Positions 32,939-41,370 of a DNA stretch of 64,000 nt are shown piece after piece. The DNA is from Thiocapsa sp. GTDB taxonomy: Bacteria > Pseudomonadota > Gammaproteobacteria > Chromatiales > Chromatiaceae. The DNA is taken from contig NZ_CP073760.1 in assembly GCF_018399035.1 (NCBI RefSeq), positions 4,960,501 through 5,024,500 on the forward strand, in the 5' to 3' direction. The position numbers were made by a program, and so were the translations under genes. The notes under the pieces were generated by a model. The model was given only the letters and a program-made list of their open reading frames with translations, was not told the origin of the DNA and ran no database searches. Positions within the stretch are counted from its first letter, which is position 1; every line of letters begins with the position of its first letter.

Positions 32939-33160
32939 TTCGACCGCCTCGGCACCGACGTAACGGCCGGGGGTGAGCACAAAGCCGTGGGCGGCGATCT
33001 CGGCGGTGGTGGCGGATGTGCAGAAGCCGAGGACGACGTGCTTGTATTCCGCCGCGTCCATGTTGTTGCGGAGCTTGTCCGCCGCGAGCCAGAGCTTGGC
33101 CTCGAAGCCGAGGTTGGCGGACGAGTCGGACTTGCTTCCGTTCGATTTGCGGCGGGCCAT
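32930..33160 (-). pseudogene. Type I DNA methyltransferase (hsdM) remnant, internally deleted
   Basis: 76 residues. The start [20 protein letters not shown], then [20 protein letters not shown], is the typical HsdM N-terminus. After HVVLGF it jumps to [17 protein letters not shown], the typical HsdM C-terminus. More than 400 residues, including the SAM-binding and NPPF motifs, are gone. The stop codon is provided by a dispersed repeat. With the HEPN, MNT and hsdR remnants it marks a lost type I restriction-modification locus. Confidence 0.8.
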
Positions 33161-33333
33161 GGTATTCCCCTGAAAACTGACCGGGGAAGGATGCCGGGAG
33201 GGGCGGACGGGCGCAAGGACAAGTGCCGGGGACCGGGCCTATCGTTGAGCTTCACCAACGAAGCGGCCCGGGATCGGTAAGATGCTTTGTCGTCATCGCA
33301 TCAATATCCCCCCGCATCCGGGCTTCGAACCGT

Positions 33334-33759
33334 TTACCGACCCCATTGCCACGGATCGAGAATCGGAACCCCGGTCTTTTCAAAATCTCGTACGTTCCGT
33401 GTCACGACCGTCATCCCATGCGCCAACGCTGTGGCGGCGATAAAGGCATCCCGCAGCGGTCGGGGATCAGGTACATGCAGACGCGCGCTGCTTCGAGCGA
33501 TCGCCGTATCCAGGGACAGGATGCGGCCTGCAAACGCGGGTAGGACGTGTCGATCCAGCCAGGCACGAAGCACGGTACCCCGGGTCGGATCGCGCCGCTC
33601 GGCCAGCAGGACGCCGATCTCCAACTCTTCGATAGTGATCACGGACAAGAATAGATCGACCGTCTCGACACTGTCGGCCCAAGCGGCCACTCTGATGTCG
33701 GCCTTGCCGGCACGAACCTTACGCAGCTCGGAGACGACGTTGGTATCGAGTAGGTACAT
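33334..33759 (-). CDS. VapC/FitB-type PIN-domain toxin
   Basis: 141-residue putative ribonuclease. The acidic PIN residues appear in MYLLDTNVVSELRK, ITIEELEIGVLLAERRD, LRDAFIAATALAHGMTVVTR and NVRDFEKTGVPILDPW. Its ATG overlaps the stop of the antitoxin gene (TGATG), the classic toxin-antitoxin coupling. All expected acidic residues are present, so the toxin is likely functional. Confidence 0.92.
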   Translation of the reverse strand: MYLLDTNVVSELRKVRAGKADIRVAAWADSVETVDLFLSVITIEELEIGVLLAERRDPTRGTVLRAWLDRHVLPAFAGRILSLDTAIARSSARLHVPDPRPLRDAFIAATALAHGMTVVTRNVRDFEKTGVPILDPWQWGR

Positions 33760-34007
33760 CAGGACAGATCTGCGGATCGAGGGAGCTCAGCCCGCACGGG
33801 AATCTCCAGTTCCGCATCCTCGACGCCGGGCATCGCCAAGAGATCGGCGATCTTGCGGCCGCCGCCCGTCATCCGGCGGTATTCCTCGAAGGTGAGCAAG
33901 ACATGCGCAGGACGTCCTCGATCCGTGATGATGACCGGCCCCTTCTTGGCGGCATTCTTCGCCCCACCGATGTCCTGGTTCAACTCGCGGCTTGAGATCT
34001 TGGTCAT
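33759..34007 (-). CDS. Phd/YefM-family antitoxin
   Basis: 82 residues. The N-terminal DNA-binding part MTKISSRELNQDIGGAKNAA, then KKGPVIITDRGRPAHVLLTF, is typical of Phd/YefM; the C-terminal tail (PRSADLS side) would neutralise the PIN toxin encoded next. A perfect inverted repeat lies 30-50 bases upstream, consistent with autorepression. Confidence 0.92.
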   Translation of the reverse strand: MTKISSRELNQDIGGAKNAAKKGPVIITDRGRPAHVLLTFEEYRRMTGGGRKIADLLAMPGVEDAELEIPVRAELPRSADLS

Positions 34008-34036
34008 CGTTGTCCTCCGTCGATCGCTGTTTCACT

Positions 34037-34056
34037 ATGTAGTGACGTTACTACAT
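34037..34056. promoter_or_regulatory. Inverted repeat ATGTAGT-N6-ACTACAT, likely antitoxin operator
   Basis: A perfect 7+7 palindrome with a 6-base spacer in an AT-rich patch just upstream of the Phd/YefM antitoxin start. Position and symmetry fit an operator bound by the antitoxin or toxin-antitoxin complex. Confidence 0.65.
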
Positions 34057-34084
34057 GATTTCGTTCTATTCAATCTCGACCCAC

Positions 34085-34112
34085 AAAAAAGGCCGCGATG
34101 CGCGGCCTTTTT
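34085..34112 (-). terminator. Intrinsic terminator, hydrogenase operon
   Basis: GGCCGCG-ATG-CGCGGCC stem flanked by A6 and T5, therefore active in either direction. It lies just past the hydrogenase large-subunit stop and before the toxin-antitoxin promoter. Confidence 0.85.
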
Positions 34113-34133
34113 CTGCGTTCCCCGACAACCGCC

Positions 34134-35864
34134 TCAGGCGATCTTGATCTCCATCTGCTCACCGGTTTCCGGATCGGTCAGGTGCACCGCGCAGGCGATG
34201 CAGGGATCGAAGGAGTGGATGGTGCGCAGGATCTCGATCGGCTGCTTCACGTCGAACACCTGGTGGTTGTCCTGCAGCGCGGCCTCGTAGGCGCCGGGCT
34301 GGCTGCTCGGGTCGCGGGGGCCGGCGTTCCAGGTCGAGGGGACGACGGCCTGGTAGTTGGCGATCTTGCCGTTCTTGATCACGATCCAGTGACCGAGCGA
34401 ACCGCGCGGGGCTTCCATATAACCGGCACCGCGGGCCTCGTCGGGCCAGCTCGACGGTTCCCAAAGGGTCTCGTTGAAGGTGCGGCTGTCGCCGGCCTTG
34501 ATGTTGGCGATCAGCTCGTTGTACCAGCCCTGCGCGGTGTCGGCCAGGATCTTGGTCTCCAGGGTCCGGGCGGCGGTGCGTCCGAGCGTGGAGTAGAGCG
34601 CGGTGACTGGAAGGTCCAGCGTCGAGAGTGTCATCTCCACGAGCTCTTTGGTCTGCTCGTGGCCGCTGGCATAGAGCAGGAGCACGCGGGCGAGCGGGCC
34701 GACCTCCATGGCGTGACCCTTCCAGCGCGGCGCCTTTATCCAGGAATAGCCGTCGTTCATGTCCAGTTGCGTGTACGGCGGCTTCACGCCGCCGCGCGCG
34801 TCGTATTCCAGGTTGGTCTCGCCGTCGTAGGGGTGGAGCCCCTTGTTGTTGTCGCCTGAATACTTGTACCAGGAGTGGGCCACGTATTCCTGAATCTGCC
34901 CCTGGTCGTGCAGGTCGATCTCGTGGATGGTGCTCAGATCCCGGTTGAGGATGACGCCGCGCGGGAACAGGAACTGCGCCGGATCCATGGTCCCGGTGGC
35001 CGGCAGGTCGCCGTAGCTCATGAAGTTGCCCAGGCCCTCGCCGCGCTCGCCCCAGTCCTTGTAGAAGCTCGCGATCGCCAGGGTGTCCGGGACATAGACC
35101 TGGTCGACGAAGGTCTGCATGGATTGCAGGATCTGCTGCACCTCGGCGAGCCGCTTCGAATTGATCGCCGAATCCGAGTTCAGATCGATCGGGGAGGGCA
35201 CGCCGCCCACGACGAAGTTCGGATGCGGGTTCTTACCGCCGAAGATCGCGTGCAGACGTGCGACATCGCGCTGCCAGGCCAGCGCCTCGAGATAATGCGC
35301 GACCGCCATGAGGTTGGCCTCGGGCGGCAGCTTGTAGGCCGGATGGCCCCAGTAGCCGTTGGCGAAGATCCCGAGCTGGCCGGATTCCACGAAGGTCTTG
35401 ATGCGCTTCTGGGTGTCGGCGAAATAGCCGGGGGAGGACTTGGGCCAACTGCTGATGGACTGGGCCAGGTCCGAGGTCGCCTTGGGATCCGCGCTCAGCG
35501 CGCTGACCACGTCGACCCAGTCGAGTGCGTGCAGGTGATAGAAATGCATCACATGATCGTGCACGAACTGCGCGCTGATCATGAGGTTGCGGATCAGCTG
35601 GGCATTGGGCGGCAGCTCGATCTTGAGCGCGTCCTCCACGCTGCGCACGGAGGCAATGCCGTGCACCAGTGTGCAGACGCCGCAGATGCGCTGGGCGAAG
35701 GCCCAGGCGTCGCGCGGGTCGCGGCCCTTGAGGATCGTCTCCAGTCCGCGGACCGAGGTCCCGGAGCTGTAGGCTTGGGCGATGTTCTCCCCGTCCATCT
35801 GGGCCTCGATGCGCAGATGGCCCTCGATACGGGTGACGGGATCGACGACGATGCGTTCGCTCAT
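34134..35864 (-). CDS. hynL: [NiFe]-hydrogenase large subunit
   Basis: 576 residues carrying the Ni-Fe(CN)2CO site. The N-terminal ligand motif AQRICGVCTLVHGIASVR and the C-terminal DPCIACAVHLTDPETGEQ are intact. In this family a maturation protease cuts after the histidine of CAVH, removing the 15-residue tail seen here. The gene begins 1 base after isp2 and is separated from the small-subunit gene by isp1 and isp2, the Thiocapsa/Allochromatium Hyn layout. The maturation protease gene is not in the window. The terminator follows directly. Confidence 0.96.
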   Translation of the reverse strand: MSERIVVDPVTRIEGHLRIEAQMDGENIAQAYSSGTSVRGLETILKGRDPRDAWAFAQRICGVCTLVHGIASVRSVEDALKIELPPNAQLIRNLMISAQFVHDHVMHFYHLHALDWVDVVSALSADPKATSDLAQSISSWPKSSPGYFADTQKRIKTFVESGQLGIFANGYWGHPAYKLPPEANLMAVAHYLEALAWQRDVARLHAIFGGKNPHPNFVVGGVPSPIDLNSDSAINSKRLAEVQQILQSMQTFVDQVYVPDTLAIASFYKDWGERGEGLGNFMSYGDLPATGTMDPAQFLFPRGVILNRDLSTIHEIDLHDQGQIQEYVAHSWYKYSGDNNKGLHPYDGETNLEYDARGGVKPPYTQLDMNDGYSWIKAPRWKGHAMEVGPLARVLLLYASGHEQTKELVEMTLSTLDLPVTALYSTLGRTAARTLETKILADTAQGWYNELIANIKAGDSRTFNETLWEPSSWPDEARGAGYMEAPRGSLGHWIVIKNGKIANYQAVVPSTWNAGPRDPSSQPGAYEAALQDNHQVFDVKQPIEILRTIHSFDPCIACAVHLTDPETGEQMEIKIA

Positions 35865-35865
35865 G

Positions 35866-37197
35866 TCAGTTCTTCTCCACCAGGTGCTCGGCGATCATCT
35901 CGGTGAGACCGACCACCGGGATCTCCATGTTGAATTCCTCCAGACCCTCTTCGAGCTGGGTCCGGCAGGTGGCGCACATGGTGACCATGCGTTCCGGATT
36001 GACCTCCTCGATCTGCGCCTTTTTGCGCTTGAAGGCGGCCATCTTCAGCGGCTCGGCACGCTCGTTGGAGCTGACACCGCCGCCCGCCCCGCAGCACCAC
36101 TGGAACTTGCCGTGCTCCTTGAGCTCGACGAAGTTCTCGGCGACCAGGTTCATCAGGTTGCGCTGCTGCTGGATGACGCCGCTCTTGCGGGCCAGGTTGC
36201 AGGGATCGTGCATCGACAGCCGATCGGTCTCCATCCCCTCGGTCTTGATCCGCCCGGCGGCACGCAGCTCGTCGAGGACCTCGATGATGTGGAAGACCTT
36301 GAAGGGATAGGGCCGGCCGATCAGGTTCGGGCCTTCCCAGCGGATCGCCGTGAAGGCATGGCCGCACTCGGGGCTGATCACCTTGGGGACCTTGAGCTTC
36401 TCGGCGGCGGCCACGACACGCTCGACCAGTTGGGCGGCGATGTCCTTGTTGCCGATCTGGATCCCGGCGTTGGTCGCCTCGAAGCATTGAGTCGAGAGCG
36501 TCCAGGTCACCCCGGCATGGTCGAAGATCTTGGTGATGGCTTCGAGATACTCCGGAAAGTTGATGATCTCCATCGAGGAGAGCAGCACCAGATACTCGGC
36601 GCCGTCCTTGTCGACCGGGACCTCCAGTCCGCTGCTGGTCTGGACATGATTGATCTGCACCGCCAGCGTCTTCCACTGCAGACCCATGGGGCTGCCGGTC
36701 TGGATCGCGCGCACCGAGGCGGCGATCAGTCCTTCGGGTGCATGTCCGGCCTGGACCATGCCTTCGCGTGATTTGCGGATCATCAGCGCCAGATCGTTGC
36801 CGACCGGACAGACCATGGAGCAGCGACCGCACATGGAGCAGGAGTCGTAGAGCAGCTCCTCCCATTCGGCCAGCATCGCGTCGGTCACCTTCTGCTGCAG
36901 GCCGAGCTTGCCCTTGATCTTGCCCAAGAGTGTGAAATCGTTCTCCCAGACGCGGCGCAGCGGCTCCAGTTTGAGGATCGGCGTGTACTTGGGATCGCCC
37001 GTTTCAAGATAGAAGGGGCACGCCTGGGCGCAGATGCCGCAGTGCACGCAGCTCGAGAAGAAGGCGGCGACCGGCCCGTCGACCTCTGCGCGGAAGGCCG
37101 CGAGGCCCCGTTCGAGTGACAGCTCGCCCGCCTTCGGGGCGGCCTGAGGCTGCGTACGGCCTTGTTCAAGTGTCAGCTTGCTCTCGACTTGGCTCAT
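35866..37197 (-). CDS. isp2: Isp2, HdrD/DsrK-like iron-sulfur electron-transfer protein
   Basis: 443 residues. Two [4Fe-4S] motifs, CVHCGICAQACPF (~residue 51) and CSMCGRCSMVCPVG (~116), are followed by two cysteine-rich CCG-type segments (SPECGHAF..., DPCNLARKSG, WCCGAGGGVSSNERAE and TMCATCRTQL), as in heterodisulfide reductase HdrD and DsrK. The start overlaps the isp1 stop (ATGA). In Thiocapsa the Isp proteins link the HynSL hydrogenase to membrane electron carriers; this protein is expected on the cytoplasmic side. Confidence 0.93.
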   Translation of the reverse strand: MSQVESKLTLEQGRTQPQAAPKAGELSLERGLAAFRAEVDGPVAAFFSSCVHCGICAQACPFYLETGDPKYTPILKLEPLRRVWENDFTLLGKIKGKLGLQQKVTDAMLAEWEELLYDSCSMCGRCSMVCPVGNDLALMIRKSREGMVQAGHAPEGLIAASVRAIQTGSPMGLQWKTLAVQINHVQTSSGLEVPVDKDGAEYLVLLSSMEIINFPEYLEAITKIFDHAGVTWTLSTQCFEATNAGIQIGNKDIAAQLVERVVAAAEKLKVPKVISPECGHAFTAIRWEGPNLIGRPYPFKVFHIIEVLDELRAAGRIKTEGMETDRLSMHDPCNLARKSGVIQQQRNLMNLVAENFVELKEHGKFQWCCGAGGGVSSNERAEPLKMAAFKRKKAQIEEVNPERMVTMCATCRTQLEEGLEEFNMEIPVVGLTEMIAEHLVEKN

Positions 37198-37856
37198 GAC
37201 TGCACCCCCTTACGGCCGAATGCGGCCCCGTTGTACCAGCGTGCGATGAAGGTCGTGAAGATGTGCGTGAGCTTGGTGAAGGGCAGCAGGATCAGCATGA
37301 TCTCGGCCGACAGGATGTGCATGCCCAGGACCAGCGGATAGGGGTTGACCAGGCGGTAATAGGCCAGCCAACCCGTCAGCACCACCGCGAAGACCACGGC
37401 CCAGACCACATAGTCTTCGACCGTGCTGATACGCCTCTTCACCGGATGCGTCATGCGATGCACCAGGGTGGCGATCAACGCGACCAGGGTGACGGAGGTG
37501 ACCAGACTGATCACCGGGTTGGGCAAGGCCGGCCAGGACAGACCGGTCAGGCTCTCGATCAACGCGATATGCGGCAGGAAGAGCAGGAGCGTGATCAGGA
37601 AGCCGATGTGCCAGATCCAGCCGACCACGACGTTGAAGGGTGCGCGTTGGAAGGTGCCCGGGTCCGCGACGGTGCGGGTGACCATGGTCCGCAGACCGGG
37701 AAGCCACTCACCGGCGCGGGCCTCGGCGAAGTTCTTCTTGCGTCCGAGCATGAAGATCTCGGCGATGCGCACCAGCAGACCGATCGCGAAGATGGCGATC
37801 GCGATGTTGAACATCGGACCCTTGGTCCACAGCAGAAACTCCATCGAGCCGCTCAT
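37194..37856 (-). CDS. isp1: Isp1, NarI/DsrM-like membrane cytochrome b subunit
   Basis: 220 residues with about five membrane helices and histidines suited to heme b (VVVGWIWHIGFLITLLLFLP, LVHRMTHPVKRRI, LGMHILSAEIMLILLPFTKL, THIF). It would carry electrons between the periplasmic hydrogenase and the quinone pool or Isp2. The ATG overlaps the stop of the small-subunit gene (ATGA), so synthesis is coupled. Confidence 0.93.
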   Translation of the reverse strand: MSGSMEFLLWTKGPMFNIAIAIFAIGLLVRIAEIFMLGRKKNFAEARAGEWLPGLRTMVTRTVADPGTFQRAPFNVVVGWIWHIGFLITLLLFLPHIALIESLTGLSWPALPNPVISLVTSVTLVALIATLVHRMTHPVKRRISTVEDYVVWAVVFAVVLTGWLAYYRLVNPYPLVLGMHILSAEIMLILLPFTKLTHIFTTFIARWYNGAAFGRKGVQS

Positions 37857-38962
37857 AGCTTCGCCTCCAATTCCTCGACCGTGACGGGCTGACGATGGGC
37901 GACCTCGGCCTTGGTCTGTTTCTTGGCCGATATCGCGACCGCACCGCCGACGACGGCACCCACCGCACCCGCGGCCAGGACGTTCATGCCGGACGCCGAG
38001 GTCGGCACCGAGACCGCGTTGTAGAAACCGCCCGCATCCCAGAACCTCGGCTCGGAGCAGCCCAGACAGGGATGTCCGGCCTCGACCGGCCAGCTCGTGC
38101 CGTCGTTCCAGCGCATGGTTGCACAGGCGTTGTAGGTGGTCGGACCCTTGCATCCGAGCTCATACAGACACCAGCCCAGTCGCGCACCTTCGTCGTCGAA
38201 GGTCTTGGCAAATTGCCCCCTGTCGTAGAAGGGCCGGCGATAACAGCGGTCATGGATCGACTGGCCGTAGAAGGCCATCGGGCGGTTGTAGGCGTCGAGC
38301 TCGGGCAGACGTCCGAAGGTGAGGTAATGGGCGATGACGCCCGTGATCACCATCGGGATCGGCGGACAGCCCGAGACATTGATGACCGGCTTGTTCTTCA
38401 CCAGATCCATCACCGACATGGCGCCGGTCGGGTTGGGGTTGGCCGCGGGCAAGCCGCCGAAGGTCGCACAGGAGCCGACCGCGATGACGGCGGCGGCGTT
38501 CTCCACCGTCTCCATCAGCATGGCGTAGTTGCTGTGACCGGCGACGGTCGAGAATCCCGGATTGGCCTTCGGACCCGGGATGGAGCCGTCGACGATGACT
38601 AGATACTCGCCCGGATTCGCCGCCATCGCCTGCTCGCGCGCATGCTCGGCGGCATCGCCGGCCGCGGCCTGCAGGGTGTGGTGATAATCCAGCGAGATGA
38701 CATCGAGGATCAGATCCTCGAGCGTCGGGGCATGGCTGCGGGTCAGCGACTCGGTACAGCCGGTGCATTCCTGGAACGACAGCCAGATGACCGACGGTCG
38801 CTTGGCCTTCTCCAGTGCCGCGGCGATCGCCGGCGCCATGCTCGGCGGCAGTGCCATCATCGAGGCGGTCGCGGCACAGAACTTCAGGAATCCACGGCGC
38901 GAGACGCCGCGTTCGCGAAGGCTTTCGCCGAGTGTTTTCTCAGTGGGTTTACGGGCAGCCAT
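37853..38962 (-). CDS. hynS: [NiFe]-hydrogenase small subunit, Tat-exported
   Basis: 369 residues. GAGGG lies just before ATG 38962. The twin-arginine signal SRRGFLKFCAATASMMALPP exports the folded heterodimer. Cluster ligands appear in WLSFQECTGCTESLTR (proximal), GSCATFGGLPAANPNP, SGCPPIP, and the medial/distal group HDRCYRRPFYDRGQFAK, LGCKGPTTYNACATMRWN and PCLGCSEPRFWD. A C-terminal hydrophobic helix (MNVLAAGAVGAVVGGAVAIS) anchors it in the membrane. First structural gene of the hyn operon. Confidence 0.96.
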   Translation of the reverse strand: MAARKPTEKTLGESLRERGVSRRGFLKFCAATASMMALPPSMAPAIAAALEKAKRPSVIWLSFQECTGCTESLTRSHAPTLEDLILDVISLDYHHTLQAAAGDAAEHAREQAMAANPGEYLVIVDGSIPGPKANPGFSTVAGHSNYAMLMETVENAAAVIAVGSCATFGGLPAANPNPTGAMSVMDLVKNKPVINVSGCPPIPMVITGVIAHYLTFGRLPELDAYNRPMAFYGQSIHDRCYRRPFYDRGQFAKTFDDEGARLGWCLYELGCKGPTTYNACATMRWNDGTSWPVEAGHPCLGCSEPRFWDAGGFYNAVSVPTSASGMNVLAAGAVGAVVGGAVAISAKKQTKAEVAHRQPVTVEELEAKL

Positions 38963-38979
38963 AGTCCCTCCTTCAGATG

Positions 38980-39438
38980 TCAGGACGCGAGAGGCGGGTC
39001 GCTCCGGCCCGGGTTCAATCGAGCGTCGAGCGCGGCGATCGAGTCGTTCAGATCCTGCGGCTGCGGACACAGGATCTCGGGAACGGTCGCGATCTCGAGA
39101 TGCAGGGCGAGGCGATGCGCCTCGGAATTCAGATAGTCCACCAGCCAGACCCCGGGGATGGCGGTCTCTTGGACGCGTGTCGGACCGAGCGCGTCGACGC
39201 TGGCTTGGACCTCTCCGGTGCCCAGCACCGAGAGCAAGTGCTCCAAGTCGCCGGGGCCGAAGGGCATCGCCTTCAGATCGATCTTGGTGGTCTCGCCGGT
39301 ACTGATCAGACGCGACAGGGCATGGCGGACTTCATGCAGGACAGGCTCGGCGTTGCCGTACCCTTGCGGATGCGGATCACACTCGGGCATGGCCGAGCCG
39401 GTTTCGACGACGACGGGAATCTGATCCAGCAACGACAT
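38980..39438 (-). CDS. HupH/HyaF-like hydrogenase expression/formation protein
   Basis: 152 residues from ATG 39438, with GAGGTG upstream. Segments VLHEVRHALSRLISTGETTK, then IDLKAMPFGPGDLEHLLSVL and ETAIPGVWLVDYLNSEAHRL, are characteristic of the HupH/HyaF C-terminal domain. It lies 17 bases upstream of the small-subunit gene in the same direction and is likely the first gene of the operon. Relatives assist iron-sulfur subunit maturation or protect the hydrogenase from oxygen; which applies here is not visible. Confidence 0.82.
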   Translation of the reverse strand: MSLLDQIPVVVETGSAMPECDPHPQGYGNAEPVLHEVRHALSRLISTGETTKIDLKAMPFGPGDLEHLLSVLGTGEVQASVDALGPTRVQETAIPGVWLVDYLNSEAHRLALHLEIATVPEILCPQPQDLNDSIAALDARLNPGRSDPPLAS

Positions 39439-39645
39439 ACGACACACCTCAACTTATCCGCCTGGAATTCTAGGCGCTTTGCCGCCGCCCTGATTTGATG
39501 CAGCGCAGCTAATTAGAAATTTAGCAAACTCGAATGATCCGAGCTGCGTTCCCGGGAGAATCCGGGCCCTGGCGGGTGTTCGAACGCTAGCGGATTCCAA
39601 GACCCTCTGCTGTGACGCGGTTCGGATGAGCAAGACGAATCGTTT
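39439..39645 (-). promoter_or_regulatory. Probable promoter region of the hydrogenase operon
   Basis: About 200 bp before the HupH-like gene. It contains an AT-rich block near 39508-39530 (CTAATTAGAAATTTAGCAAA), unlike the GC-rich surroundings. Hydrogenase hyn expression in Thiocapsa is FNR-controlled, but I see no full TTGAT-N4-ATCAA site, so the regulator is not assignable by eye. Confidence 0.4.
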
Positions 39646-40680
39646 CTAAACCAGCACGCCTTCCATGAGCTGCATGCTGATGCAGTGCAGGCTGCCGCCT
39701 TGGCGGATCAGCGGGCGACAGTCGACGGGCAGGACGGTGCGGTCCGGGAAGAGATGGCCCAGGGTGTCGAGTGCCTCGGCGTCGGCGGGAGTGTCGTAGG
39801 TCGGGACGAGCACGGCGCCGTTGATGATGAGAAAGTTCGCATAGCCTGCCGGGAGGCGTTCGCCGTCGCTGTCCAGAACGGGTGCGGGGGTCGGCAAGGA
39901 TACCAGACGGTAGGGATTGCCGTCCGGGTCGCGCAAGGCCCGAAGCTCCCGCTCCATCGCCTGAAGCTCGGCGTAGTCCGCATCGGTCGGGTCGGTACAG
40001 CGGGCGTAGCAGAGTGTGTCCTGGGCGCAGAAGCGCACCAGGGTATCGATGTGCCCGTCGGTGTCGTCGCCGCTGATGGCGCCGTGCGCGAGCCACAGGA
40101 AACGATGGACGCCGAGACGCTCTGCGAGGATCCGCTCGATCGCGTCGCGCGTCAGGCCCGGGTTACGGCGCGGATCGACCAGAGTCCGGGTCACCGCGAG
40201 CAGGGTGCCGCCGCCATCGGTCTCGATCGCACCGCCTTCGAGCACCAGTTCGACGGGCTCGAGCGCAGTCTCGCCGAAGATGCCGCTCCCGCGCAGCGTC
40301 TCGGTGATGCGGTCGTCGCGATCCGCGGTGAACTTTCCGCCCCAGCCGTTGAAGCGGAAGTCGAGCAGGAGCGGTTCTCCCGCGTCCGTGCGCACGCCGA
40401 TCGGCCCGTGATCGCGCGCCCAGGTGTCGTTGCTCGGGGCGAGACCGAAACGCTGGCTGTCGGGAGCGGCGCCCGCGGCGGCAAGGCGTGCGCGGACGGC
40501 CGCGGCGTGCTCGGCGTGCCGGCAGACGTTCAGCACCGGCTCGTAACGCCCGATCAGGGCGGCAAGGTCGGCATAGAGTTGCTCGACCTGATCCAACTGA
40601 TCGGCCCAGTCGGTGTCCTCGTGAGGCCAGGTGAGCATGACCCCGCTCTGGGGCTCCCACTCGGCGGGGAATCGGCGCAT
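39646..40680 (-). CDS. aguA: Agmatine deiminase (AguA)
   Basis: 344 residues; converts agmatine to N-carbamoylputrescine and ammonia. Guanidino-modifying motifs are intact: MRRFPAEWEPQSGVMLTWPH, RDHGPIGV, LEGGAIETDGGGTLL, HGAISGDDTDGHIDTLVRF and the nucleophile in QGGSLHCISMQL. No N-carbamoylputrescine amidase gene is adjacent, unlike many genomes. A dispersed repeat begins 12 bases upstream of the start codon, so the promoter must lie in or beyond it. Confidence 0.94.
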   Translation of the reverse strand: MRRFPAEWEPQSGVMLTWPHEDTDWADQLDQVEQLYADLAALIGRYEPVLNVCRHAEHAAAVRARLAAAGAAPDSQRFGLAPSNDTWARDHGPIGVRTDAGEPLLLDFRFNGWGGKFTADRDDRITETLRGSGIFGETALEPVELVLEGGAIETDGGGTLLAVTRTLVDPRRNPGLTRDAIERILAERLGVHRFLWLAHGAISGDDTDGHIDTLVRFCAQDTLCYARCTDPTDADYAELQAMERELRALRDPDGNPYRLVSLPTPAPVLDSDGERLPAGYANFLIINGAVLVPTYDTPADAEALDTLGHLFPDRTVLPVDCRPLIRQGGSLHCISMQLMEGVLV

Positions 40681-40691
40681 GGCAGGCCTCT

Positions 40692-40884
40692 TAAACCGCG
40701 CCCGGCGCGGTATGCGATGTTGTTGGATGGGATCGGCCCCGGCAGACTTGACGACCGCTGGAGTCGGCGCGGTTTAAGATATTAAAAAATATATTATTTT
40801 AAACCGCGTCCCCGCTAAGATCCGGGGATGCACCAAACGTCGAGCTCACTCGAAAATTTAGCATCTCGCTCTGGACGCGGTTTA
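40692..40884 (+). repeat. Dispersed TAAACCGCG element, copy 4 (modules A + B)
   Basis: Module A 40692-40776 (85 bp), linker 40777-40799 (23 bp), module B 40800-40884 (85 bp). It fills nearly the whole gap between the PilZ and agmatine deiminase genes. Confidence 0.93.
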
Positions 40885-40902
40885 GTTGGGTTGTCGATGC
40901 CT

Positions 40903-41211
40903 CTATTGTATGCCGCGCGCGCGCCGTGACCCCCAGTTGAGTGCTTGCGACCAGAAGCGGGTCTCGGCCTCGACCCCGACCCCACCGTCCTCGACATGAA
41001 CAACCATCCCGTCGATGATCCGCGGCGAGACGCCGTGTGGATGGATATGCACCTGAATGAACTGATGGCGCGCCAGGGTCTCGGAGGTCTCGAGAAAGAG
41101 TCCGCCCGCACTGAAGTTTTTGATTCGGCAGGGATCCGGGCGGCGCTTGCCGTTCACGGCCAGGGTTGCAGGGATGTCGATCTCGGTTCGATGATGCCAT
41201 CGGCGTTCCAT
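40903..41211 (-). CDS. PilZ-domain protein (cyclic di-GMP effector)
   Basis: 102 residues, a stand-alone PilZ domain. The arginine-rich start MERRWHHRTEIDIPA and the later NFSAGGLFLETSE correspond to the RxxxR and [D/N]xSxxG cyclic di-GMP-binding motifs. Its target is unknown. It lies beside a cluster of sensory genes that includes a GGDEF/EAL protein. Confidence 0.85.
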   Translation of the reverse strand: MERRWHHRTEIDIPATLAVNGKRRPDPCRIKNFSAGGLFLETSETLARHQFIQVHIHPHGVSPRIIDGMVVHVEDGGVGVEAETRFWSQALNWGSRRARGIQ

Positions 41212-41277
41212 CCTCTTGAGTCCTCCTCTTCTCTTTTGGTTCTGTAGTGGAGCGGTGCGGAAATTCCGAGACCGTCC

Positions 41278-41356
41278 GAGATCATTCTCGTTGTCGTTGT
41301 CCTAATCGACCGTCGATACGACCACGATTGGATTCGGTGCTCAACTGATTTCTGAC
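41278..41356. repeat. GTTGTC-type repeat, copy 1
   Basis: TCGTTGTCGTTGTCCTAATC is followed by TCGATACGACCACGA and CGGTGCTCAACT. The same order of elements recurs near 58242-58322. It is a partial inverted repeat in an intergenic gap. Confidence 0.55.
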
Positions 41357-41370
41357 GCGTGATTAAAGAT

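Noticed and set aside
39470-39530. FNR site controlling the hydrogenase operon
   Set aside because: Only a half-site-like TTGAT is visible; the full inverted motif is absent.
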